DNA of 64,000 nt, from positions 762,435 to 826,434 of the forward strand of contig CH003035.1 in the NCBI GenBank assembly GCA_000149265.1, given 5' to 3'. The notes under the pieces were generated by a model. That model was given only the letters and a program-made list of their open reading frames with translations. It made no database searches and was not told the DNA's origin. This DNA is from Ciona savignyi (taxonomy: Eukaryota; Chordata; Ascidiacea; Phlebobranchia; Cionidae). Positions 21,601 to 32,600 of this stretch are shown here, one piece after another. Position numbers and translations under genes: made by a program. Numbering within the stretch: position 1 is the stretch's first letter; the number at the start of each line of letters is the position of its first letter.

Positions 21601-23192
21601 CTATCAATGCAGTACACAAATACATTATATATCCAGCAAATTAAAGAATTAAACTTATACGAAAGATCTCCTCCATTATATACAACATATATGTTGTACT
21701 GCAAAAGATCCGTTTTTGTACTGATTAAAAGTGGTTAAATATTAATCCAGTAAACCGAACGCATTTTTTTACGTACCAGGGCAAAGTTTTAAAGTTTAAA
21801 CATTCGCATTACCGTGTCATTACCCTGTTGTGTTCGTCTACAACCCCTAAATGTTATATATCTTATTCTACCCTACTGTACAGTTATTTAATAAAACAAT
21901 TCGTCGTACTAGTTTCAAATTACAAAACAACTAACCCAATTTCCCCATACCCTAAAAAAGTCAGTGTACTCTTTATAATCTGAGAAATATATATGTTTCA
22001 ACGTTCCATACATTTTCACACATCAAAAGATAACTATAAGTATCCCATCTTAATCTTACATGATAACATTTTCAAACCAAGTAATATACGAACATGGATT
22101 TGCATATTAAAATTAATTCTAGCACGCCCACACTTGGGAAGTGGACTCTGTCTTACATGTAAGCCAGGGATGTCCAACCTTTTATTGTAATGGGCCGCAT
22201 TGTCACTTAAAATAATTTAATGGGCCGCAGAACCTATTAAATGTCAATAAAAATGGCAGGGTTCGAATTAATGGTTTTGAAATGATTTGCGAAATGCGCA
22301 GATAAGGAGCGCGCGAAAAACCTTTTGGTTATGATAAATTGCCTTAAACGACCAAAAAGATATTTATTTCATAAAGCAGACAGTACCGTTATTTAGTAGT
22401 ACAGTAATGATAAATTGCAATAAACGTAAATTACGACAAACAAAAGGGGTGTGTCGCATCTCGCGAATCATAAATAAAGGAATCGAGGTATATTAACGCA
22501 TAATGGCGATTATTGCGTTATGATAGCAATGCTTATTATGCGTCAATAATGCAAAGTAAAGCCAGGGTAAATAAATAATGTTACGTTGAAGGCAAACGAC
22601 GTTATATTAACGTGTTGAGGATTTATTATTAAAAGTGCGCGAAATCAGTATCGGTAATTTATATTTTCGCGATTTTGTTAAATTTTGTAATTCGCGAACT
22701 TTATAAAACGGTTCGCGATCCCTTAATTAAAAAAAAAACAATTAAAAGCCATTAATTTCATCTTTAAAAAAAGGAACAAATAACACACATATAGAAAAAA
22801 ACAAAAACTTATTTTTGCTATACAAAGTCAATGAGATAAGTGTTTGTCGTCCGTCGGTTTCCTTCTGCAGTTTTGATGTTTGCTGCGTCCTTAAAAGCTG
22901 ACTGATACATTTGAATTATGCCAAGATTTAAAGTTCAAAATACTATACTTGGAGTGAAAATGACTAGCGGGCCGCACAAAAATCTAAGGTGGGCCGCAGG
23001 TTGGACATCCCTGATGTAAGCAGTGAAGCAGTTGTTGCATGTAGTTGTGACAAAAACTTTGTTAATGCAGAATTGTCGCCGTATCTGAGAATCAACTATT
23101 CAAATCTCTACCCAACAGACACCGCAAGTAGAATTCTGAAACACAGTTTGCTCAGCGAAAGCATTGACTCTGCGATTCGCAGTATTATATAG
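15601..23192 (+). CDS. Unrecognised 203-residue protein, five exons
   Basis: Exons 15601-15607, 18773-18923, 19614-19838, 21045-21151 and 23071-23192 total 612 nt. Each joint is GT-AG, and the phases (1, 2, 2, 1) match at all four joins, giving one open frame to TAG. The exons are GC-richer than their surroundings. The protein has no signal peptide or membrane span. It begins MSAACTPSQLVSPSHRRC, has a proline/lysine stretch (IPPPRLPRKPKLASDK), an aromatic patch (SWFFDPHNKKRDIVSSWF), an acidic serine/threonine run (SSGDTSDISDESTSDE) resembling CK2 sites, a basic segment (SPRENKRKNSPCHFKRNKHC), and a C-terminus with SIDSAIRSII. I recognise no family. The 7-nt first exon is the weakest call. Exon 2 is also open in a second frame, which would not connect to exon 3. 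Confidence 0.5.
16056..18496. mobile_element. 2.4-kb hAT-type element with internal tandem repeats
   Basis: Terminal inverted repeats are caggcccggtgctag at the left and ctaaaaccggccctg at the right. A perfect 8-bp target duplication, ctcttttt, flanks it (16048-16055 and 18497-18504). GC-rich ggggcccc-type sequence lies just inside both ends. There is no transposase frame. The middle is filled by a tandem repeat of about 336 bp (see 16700-18150). It lies in intron 1 of the orphan gene. Confidence 0.92.
16700..18150. repeat. About 4.3 copies of a 336-bp tandem repeat inside the hAT element
   Basis: The landmark ggcatgc followed by ctgtcacaat recurs at 16794, 17133, 17465, 17800 and 18140, a spacing of 332-340 bp. 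Other shared phrases are ttctggtagatgtcggggcg, accaaatatgat, gggaattccccttgat and cccaaaattttggtttctgc. Units differ by point changes. Confidence 0.92.
19140..19610 (-). repeat. Four-unit tandem array of tRNA-like sequence, 124-bp period
   Basis: The plus-strand phrase gtcactaggaccg recurs at 19145, 19269, 19393 and 19518. On the minus strand each unit reads gtgtggccaaatggttaacg (A-box-like) and later gggttcgaaacttgg (B-box-like), so each unit has an internal RNA polymerase III promoter layout. A partly matching relic occurs near 27940-28040. Frames of 70-135 codons through this array are artefacts of the repeat. The array ends immediately before the acceptor of exon 3 of the orphan gene. Confidence 0.9.
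22165..23013. mobile_element. 849-bp nonautonomous hAT-type element
   Basis: Inverted ends are cagggatgtccaacctttta and gcaggttggacatccctg. The 8-bp target duplication atgtaagc is perfect (22157-22164 and 23014-23021). Subterminal gggccgca repeats lie at both ends. The interior is AT-rich with several ttcgcga-type motifs and no long frame. It lies in intron 4 of the orphan gene, 57 bp before exon 5. Confidence 0.95.
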
Positions 23193-26100
23193 AAACAAAC
23201 TGACTGATGAGACTTTTGCTGCTTGTAGTATGGAAATGTACGGTGGTCTATAAGCAATAAGTTGATTGGAAGTTTAACAGAGCTAGACCCTAAAAGTGGT
23301 ATTAGGATGTACAGTGTTTTTATGCGAACAGCCTGGTAATGTGATGCATATTACTCGGAGCATTTATTTTTTGTCCAACTGAAATACAGAAAAAATCATT
23401 GTTATCTTTAATGGTACATTACCTACGATTTTGCGCCCAAGAATACAACTAAATGCTAACTGCGTTTATCCGGGTTAATACCGAGATAACCAATGACGTA
23501 TAAAGGGCAATTTGTTATATTATTGCGCAGGCGATAGATCAAGAAAAGGCGTTGGCCTGTGTAAACGTGCAGCATATGTTCACATGACAATAGCTTGGCG
23601 TGCGTGGAAGAACATGAAATGTATGTCGATATTAATATGTTTAAGTGGGTAGCGATGTTTTTAATAAAAAAGGCAAATTTCGTAATTTTTTTAGGCTCGG
23701 TCAGTGATTAAAGCACAAACATTTTTAGGTTGAAATACGCATACTGCTGCCTTAACGGAAATAGCTATAGACCACCAGGTATACGGAGTTACGTCTATTC
23801 ACATGGAAAATACGGATAACGAAACTACATTAGTTTCTATAACTTTCAGGGCCAAGTTTATAGATGCCTGTTGTCATGATTTAATTTGTATTTACCACAA
23901 CAAAGAGTACAATAGGAAGTCCTCTATGTTTGGATGACGTACGAATATTGTGCGTAGCCACAGAACATCTGCCAATTCCAGGTCGAGTAACATAATAATA
24001 ACTTTGGGACAATACCTGGAATAGTTAATCATAATTTTAAAAACTTGGTTTTCACCGTTGTTAGCTAGCAGAGAGTAACAATAGCATCGCAGTCGTACTT
24101 GGTTACCAGCGTTATTTACTTGGGCAGTAGCGTAATAGTAATGTTGCAATCGTTTAAAGCTGCTGTAGCCGCTTCCTTTACACTTCCACGAAACTTTCGT
24201 GGTTTTAAATGTAAATGTTGATATTGTTGTTTTTGTTTTATTTCGTTGGGGGAGGCAAGATAGTTTTTGCAAAAGTTAATAGTATGGTGGTGTTCTGGTG
24301 GCGGAAGAATTTGTACGGACAGCTTTACCAATATGATCGTAGAAAATGGCGGGTGGTTGTAATGTAGCCATTTTGCAGTCAATTTAGGAACAAGTAGCTT
24401 TAGCCAGATAATACAAGGGCGGCGCAAAAGTTGTATACGCAGTGTATGGGGTGCGACAAGAGAATTGTTATTCCTACTGCTAATTAGCACCAAATGAAGC
24501 GTAGGCGGGCGAATAGACACATATGACGTGATTTTCGTTTTGTTGATTTCGAAACTAGATGTATACTAATGATAACAGATTTGAAATTTTAGGTAAATAA
24601 GTTAGCAATGAGTTAAACCGCTCATTTCGAGCTAAACGACGCTACAGACAATTTAGATTTTTGATGAAAACTCAGACGTTAACCCGATACCCGACTTTGT
24701 CTTCAACCTCCCATTTTAGCAGCGATCGGTTTTAAATGGTTTGCAAGTGTTAAGATACTGACGTGGGGCAAGCGAATAAAAACACAATAAAAATTTGAAC
24801 AACCGACTGATCAAAGCTACAAAGCAACGAAATCGTATTGCGTAGTTTGAAGAGGGAGGAAAGAGTCGATCATATCGTTTACAATTGAAGGTTATATATC
24901 GTTTCTTACGACTGGTTCGTTTTACGTCATATCAAGAAATGTCATAATACCGTATGAGAGTGAAAACTTTTTATTTAGACAGGCAATTTGCACATGACGG
25001 TTTGGTTTATTTCTTGTTTGTTAATTCATAAAATGTCAAAAATTTGCAAGTAAACAATATGGCAACTGTTAAGACGACTACGCCTAAATGAAAAATCGGT
25101 AATTTAAAATTAAATAGGATAAATCTTCGGAAATTTTTAAGGTGTGTGTTTCTCTAAACTAAACTACAAAAGAGATAATGTAACGAGTGTAGCCGAAACG
25201 TCTTCAAATTGCTCTTAGCAGGAATTGTTTTTGTTTTGTATACGTTATATTGTGCGGTATCTGCGAGGTATCGCAGGCTTATCTATATATAAGCAGAACA
25301 CGTACACAAGACAATGCTACATAAATAAATGGCACAAGGAAACGCGTATAATGCACTATTGGTCACTTAGATCATATGGCGGACTATTTACAGATCTAAC
25401 ATGTTAATGTGAGGCGGTGCGGTAAATGCGAATTGCGCAATTGAATTGCACATTTGTTGCCCGTATATACAATATACTCGAGTTACTATTTTAAGATTAA
25501 GATGATAAGTACGTAAGTTAGCGCGGTAAGTTTTATAAAAACAAACCAGGCCCATTGATGATTTATACCTTTCTACGTAAATTCCCCATATTACGTAACG
25601 TAACTAATCGTTAGTTTTCCACTAATAAGTGAGTAATATGAATGTCATAGTAGTGTTTGCTGGAACCAGATATCCAGTGGCCTTTTGCAAGTTGCGTAAT
25701 GCATAATGGGTGCAGTTTAGTCTAAAGTGCGGGCGCGTGTGGGCATGCAAGCAAGATAGATCTGCAATTTTACACGTGGATTCAATTTTTCGGTTAAGTT
25801 TGGAAAGGGCAAAAAGTGGACGTTTTGTGGATAAATACTCTCGTAAATGGATACAGAGCGTTTGTATAAGCGTGATTGACTCACATTTACACCCTACTCA
25901 AGGGTTCGAAGAGTTTCGTCTCTTCCTTGGTAACAAAGTAAAGATAATATTTTTTTTAATTGGAAATAAAAATAGATTAATTGCATAAAGCGAGACTTTG
26001 ATAAAGATGGTATAGTAACGTTTATCACTTAGCATTACAAAACGAGTCATTGCAACAATGGTTTTGTGTGTGTGTGTCAGAGTATTACGTACCCGCGCTA

Positions 26101-26621
26101 TCGTGTTGCCAAAGCTACTGTAGTGCATTGTCTATTGGATAGAGAAAGGCTAAATTACGTTAACCAAACAAAACAACGGATTTCAACAATCCATTTGATT
26201 TTAGGGAATTAGCGAGTAATTTCGATTAGGAGACTTATACAGTGTTACTGACGTGTAGTGGGTTTTACTGCTGATAGAAATAATATTTAATTATGTGTTA
26301 TAGAGTGAGATAAATATTATCTGCGAGTATTTGCTCTTTTACGGATCCTCATTGATTATTTTCAAACTAAAGGTTTATTGCAATTTGTATTACGGCACAT
26401 TTGAAGAAATGGATACTTTGTGACAACGTTTTTATTGGTATAAAAATATGTCGAGTTCATCTTCGTAGTGACACAGCATGCAAGAGAAGCAGAAATTTTC
26501 AGTTTAGAGAATTAACCAAAGTTTTAACCTAGACACTTTCATGTGACTATCCTTGAGCTGATTTCCTTAGTTGCAATTTAACTTTCTTTTCTTAGGAAAT
26601 AGGGACTTAAGTGTATTGAAG
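23193..26621. other. 3.4-kb intergenic region, mostly featureless
   Basis: Contains the 3' end of the orphan gene and the promoter of the adhesion GPCR. A degenerate SINE trace (about 26090-26140, ttgccaaagctactgtagtg) and a short (gt)n run near 26065 are visible. Two overlapping minus-strand frames at 23892-24520 (126 and 134 codons) have no recognisable domain and no splice context. Confidence 0.45.
26440..26446 (+). promoter_or_regulatory. Candidate TATA box of the adhesion GPCR gene
   Basis: tataaaa lies 176 bp upstream of the ATG at 26622, with no competing ATG that opens a long frame. This is positional inference only in an AT-rich context. Confidence 0.3.
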
Positions 26622-29600
26622 ATGGGTTGGAAATACAGTTTTATTTTGATGTTGGCAAATACTCTGTTTATAATATGTAAAGGTAAGACTTTTTACTATT
26701 ATTGTGGTTCTATAGGCGAAAATGGAACATGTTGTTCATATTCAGGCACTAAAAAGCGGAAATCAGTCTTCGATTGTCCAACTGGAGCTGATTTACTAAA
26801 CATTGCTTACTCTTAAATGGAAAAAACGGCCAACCATTTTAATTTAATTAAGTCATTGTGTTGGTAGTTTCCGTGCGCGGCAAGTGAACCCCCTGCACAA
26901 AGAAACAAATACACATGTCTATTCGCTAGCCAACGCTTGTGAGCATCATTGCTTAGGCGGGGATTGTGTCTTCGATTTGCAGTTTTCGTTTTCTTTCGTC
27001 GCACATTTTGTATTTTGTTTTTAAAAATTGCAATAATAAATTTAGATTTTTTAATTTTACATCTGTATATATAAATACAGTACGTACACACAGTGGTATT
27101 ACCATTATGACTTACAGAAAATAGCAAGTGTTTAGGAAAACGTAAAAAATGTTGTTTGTCACATTGTCCAAAAATTTTACGAGACATAAACCATAACGGG
27201 ACACAAACGCCATAATCCGAAGGAGCTAAATTGCAAACGTCTTCGCTTCTTTAATCCTTTAATGTTAACATGGTGGGTTTATACAGGGCTAAGACCGTTT
27301 TTATTTAAAATTCAGTAATGGAACCGATCGCGCAAACCATTTAAATACACCACCGTTCTAGTATATTTCAATTTTTTTAAATTGAGCTGTGTTTCGAATC
27401 CTAGTGAAGGGTATCAAAATCGATTTTGTACGCCACCAGCGGCAAAACTATCACCACGTTTACTATTTTTTCTACCCATAAGGCTTTTGCGTCATCGACA
27501 CACGACCAACCATCCACTTCGGGGTATTTTTCGAGCAGCAAAAAAACGCACGTATACAAAAAGGAAACAGGGAAGCGAAGACGATTGGATAATGGATTTA
27601 CTGTTGTTTACGTCTATTCAGTTACCGTTGGCCACTTAGCTGATATTGTTTTGTTTTTACACACATAAGTGTTTAGATACAGACAATACAGCGCTATTTC
27701 CAATTATTATGACGCGCAGCATAACAACTTATCCGCCGATACTTGGAATTTGCGTATTTCTGACTATTTATAATGCGTGTGTTACGCAGTCTTCGTTTGA
27801 AATGCCGCACAAATACCGGTAAAAGGGTGTTTTTGCATAGCAGGGTAAAACCGCTTACGTTAAGTTGACGGTCTCATGCCAAATAAGACCGCAAATTGCA
27901 TTTTGTAAACTTTTTACCACGACTATTTTCTAGCGATCTGCTAGCTCATCACTAAGTCCGTTTTTTATATGTCCTGCACGAAATAAAATCTGCGTTAATC
28001 ATATGGCCTAAACACAACCTTTCTTGTTATCGAAATTTGCTTTTCAGCCAACAACACGACCAGTACAACGCCGTCTGTCGACATGTCAGGTGACTCATCT
28101 ACAACTGCAGGTGATGATAAATGTTGCTATAACGTCATTTGATAACTTAATGGCATCTTCACCGACCATATGCAGTTGAACAAAAATTGTAGAGATTTTT
28201 TTCTTTTTATTCAATATTCTGCAAATAACCTAATTAACCGGAGCGTAAGAACTGAAATACCGATGCTTAGCGCGATTTCAACCTGCAAACACTGTGACGA
28301 GGTAGTTTAACGATATATACACCTAGTTTTCCCATTGATGATGATAAAGATAAATATTCTATACTCGACTACGCCAACATTCCTGTCTCTAAGTATAAAA
28401 ATAGATATATTGTCCATTGTAAACGGGTTCTTTTGCTTTTTAGCAAATTCATTGAACGTGACGTCGACATTCGGATTTTCAGGGGACGGTTCATTTAATA
28501 CAAGTAAGAAAATTTATATATTTTTTAAGACGACTCGTAAATTAGCATGTTCTCATTTTTGATCCTTACAAATTGGCTTTTAGGCTGACGCCGATTATTT
28601 TTTGACAGCCGATATTTCTGGTCTGGCAAGCATTATTGATTTTAAACTTTAAAGAAAGTTGGAGATTAGTATAAAAATGGAATAAGAAAACAACAATACT
28701 TTGGTAAATAAAATACACTATTATCACGCATTTAAAGAAGCTAAACGCTTAAAACCAACACAAATCGATAAAGCATTTCAAATAGGAGAATAGGCCTATA
28801 GGCACGTAGCCTACGACGGCCATTTTTTTAAACATCTTCGACATTTTTGGTTGTATATATGCTTTGTCTTCTTTTTTATATTTTAGAACTGAAATATACA
28901 ATTTACTTTAAAGAAAATTAAAAAAAATGTATTATAAGACTGAAAAATACATATTAAATTTAAATATATATGACAGTTTACCCCCTATAAAAATTTTCAA
29001 TTATAATACACTGTATTCACGTATGTAATGCGGCTGGTCACTTAAACCTAACATAATCCGACAGAGAATGTCAATACTAACAAAATATGCAGACACCCAT
29101 TCCCATCTTAACTTTTCCTGTAAATCCCAACAAACTGAACCACCCGCAAACTCTTTAACGCACCCGATGAACAGGAAGGAAATATCCAAGCGAGGCCGGA
29201 CTATATAGACCGATTAGTTTAGGTCGACTGAATAGCGTGCTGGATAAGTGCGACGCCTTTTGGCCGAAGGGTGAAATATTCGAAACTGGTCGCAAGCAAG
29301 TTGTCTGTCTACTTGTGTAACGCACTTAAAAGACATAATTGCCTGAACGCAGTAAAATAATGGGTTATACCATTTTGAATGTACGTTTTAATCATACACA
29401 ACACTCTGTAGTAGCTCCGGTAACCCGACGGTGGGCTCGGGTGATCTGACGATTGACCGTGTGTTAACGCCCCTTGGGTTTTAGTTACTGTGTATTGAAT
29501 ATGTGAATATTTATTCGTATCCCAATAAAATGTTTTGTTTTTTAATAGTTACTTAATAAAATAAACAACATAGATATCAAGTTCGTATTTGATCCGGAAA

Positions 29601-32600
29601 ATCCTTAGTTTCTACTTGCAGAAACAAATATACTCTTTGTTTAAGATAAACCAGGAGTGGTTGGGTATAACCATAGAACCAAAAACATAGGAGTTAGCCA
29701 AAAAGCGTTTAAATGGTAGTGTTTAACACGTAGTTGACACTTAAGTTAAATTAATTCCTTGAGACGTATTTGACATTGCGTGACCAAACGATTTCATTTT
29801 AACAGTTTAACACTGTTTTTCAGCAACCCCTCCACCAACTAACGAAACCGCTTCATTTGGTTTTTCGGGTGACGATGAAACGACAGTTCAAAGTACCGGT
29901 ATGATTAAAAAAATTTAAGCAAAGAAACTATTAGTGAAACTGGATAATTGAAAAATACATTACTTCCACAGCAACAACACCTTCTGGCAACCAAACTGTT
30001 GCATCTACCACAGCAACGACATTATCTAGCAACCAAACTGGTGTAGTCACTACACCACTAACACCACCTCGCAACCAAACTGGTGTGGTCACTACAGCAC
30101 CAACACTTACTGGAAACCAAACTGATATGGCAACATTTTCTGGCAACCAAACTGGTGCAGTCACTACAGCACCAACACTAACTGGCAACCAAACTGATAT
30201 GGCAACATTTTCTGGCAACCAAACTGGTGCAGTCACTACAGCAACAACACTCACTGGTAACCAAACTGGTATGGCAACATCTGCACCAACATTTTCTGGC
30301 AACCAAACTGGTGCAGTCACTACAGCACCAACTCTAACTGGTAACCAAACTGAAATGGCAACATCTGCACCAACACCATCTGGCAACCAAACTGGTGCAG
30401 TCACTACAGCACCAACACTAACTGGTAACCAAACTGGTGCGGTCACTACAGCACCATCTGGCAACCAAACTGGTATGGCAACATTTTCTGGCAACCAAAC
30501 TGGTGCAGTCACTACAGCACCAACTCTAACTGGTAACCAAACTGGTATGGCAACATCTGCACCAACATTTTCTGTCAACCAAACTGGTGCAGTCACTACA
30601 GCACCAACACTAACTGGTAACCAAACTGGTGCAGTCACTACAGCACCAACACCATCTGGCAACCAAACTGGTGCTGTAACTACAGCACCATCTGGCAACC
30701 AAACTGCTATGGCAACATTTTCTGGCAACCAAACTGGTGCAGTCACTACAACACCAACACTAACTGGCAACCAAACTGGTACGGCAGCATCTTTACCAAC
30801 ACCATCTGGCAACCAAACTGGTGCTGTCACTACAGCACCAACACCATCTGGCAACCAAACTGGTGCAGTCACTACAGCACCAACACCATCTGGCAACCAA
30901 ACTGGTGCAGTCACTACAGCACCAACACCATCTGGCAACCAAACTGGTACGGCAGCATCTTTACCAACACCATCTGGCAACCAAACTGGTGCTGTCACTA
31001 CAGCACCATCTGGCAATCAAACTGGTATGGCAACATCTGCACCAACACCATCTGTCAACCAAACTGGTGCGGTCACTACAGCACCAACACTAACTGGCAA
31101 CCAAACTGGTATGGCAACATCTGCACCAACACCATCTGTCAACCAAACTGGTGCGGCCACAACAGCACCAACACCATCTGGCAATCAAACTGGTGCGGTG
31201 ACTACAGCACCAACACTAACTGGTAACCAGACTGGTGCAGCCACTACAGCACCAACACCATCTGGCAACCAAACTGATGCGGTCACTACTGCACCATCTG
31301 GCAACCAGACTGGTGCAGTCACTACAGCACCAACACCATCTGGCAATCAAACTGGTGCAGTCACTACAGCACCAACACCATCTGGCAACCAAACTGGTGC
31401 AGTCACTACACCACCATTTGGCAACCAAACGGGTGCAGTCACTACAGCACCAACACCATCTGGCAACCAAACTGGTGGAGTCACTACAGCACCAACACCA
31501 TCTGGCAACCAGACTGGTGCAGTCACTACAGCACCAACACCATCTGGCAACCAAACTGGTGCGGTCACTACGTCACCAACACCATCTGGCAACCAAACTG
31601 GTGCAGTCACTACAGCACCAACACCATCTGGCAACCAAACTGGTGGAGTCACTACAGCACCAACACCATCTGGCAACCAGACTGGTGCAGTCACTACGGC
31701 ACCAACACCATCTGGAAACCAAACTGGTGCGGTCACTACGGCACCAACACCATCTGGCAACCAAACTGGTGCAGTCACTACGGCACCAACACCATCTGGA
31801 AACCAAACTGGTGCGGTCACTACGGCACCAACACCATCTGGCAACCAAACTGGGGCAGTCACTACAGCACCATCTGGCAACCAGACTGGTGCAGTCACTA
31901 CAGCACCAACACCATCTGGCAACCAAACTGGTGCAGTCACTACGGCACCAACACCATCTGGCAACCAAACTGGTGCGGTCACTACGGCACCAACACCACC
32001 TGGCAACCAAACTGGGGCAGTCACTACAGTACCATCTGGCAACCAGACTGGTGCAGTCACTACAGCACCAACACCATCTGGCAACCAAACTGGGGCAGTC
32101 ACTACAGCACCATCTGGCAACCAAACTGGTGCGGTCACTACGGCACCAACACCATCTGGCAACCAAACTGGTGCGGTCACTACTGCACCAACACCATCTA
32201 GCAACCAAACTGGCGCAGTCACTACAGCACCAACAGTTACTAGTGTGGCTACAACGGCACCAACAACAGCTAAAAGTGTTACTACCATGACCACACCAAT
32301 TGCAACTGTAGCCTCTACACCATCACCAGTGACAACCGCTAGATTGACAACAGCACAAACTTCTACAGGAAGCATTCATACAACTTGTAAGTTTATTAAA
32401 GTTGATTGGTTATGAACGAATGTATAATAAATGTCCCAATCATAGTAGGTAATAAACTTTTCCATTTTCATCCGGTTATTTGGAATATATAGTTTTATAA
32501 CATGGTTTATTGTCTAAATACTAGTAGTCCACAATTGGGTTACCACAGCTGTTGCAGTCAGTTATACATGATGGAAACATCAGAGCTTTTTTATTGCCAC

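Noticed and set aside
27382..27668. Possible extra Ser/Thr exon of the GPCR (FASSTHDQPSTSGYFSSS)
   Set aside because: The available acceptor puts the sequence in a different frame; phases do not fit between exons 1 and 2.
31216..32208. Minus-strand and second-frame proteins of 112-351 codons (cysteine/tryptophan-rich or histidine/glutamine-rich repeats)
   Set aside because: They are alternative-frame readings of the 42-bp coding minisatellite; the threonine/NQT frame is the one joined in phase to flanking exons with HormR and 7TM domains.
29985..32235. CRISPR-like regular repeats
   Set aside because: No unique spacers; contiguous coding minisatellite in a eukaryotic exon.
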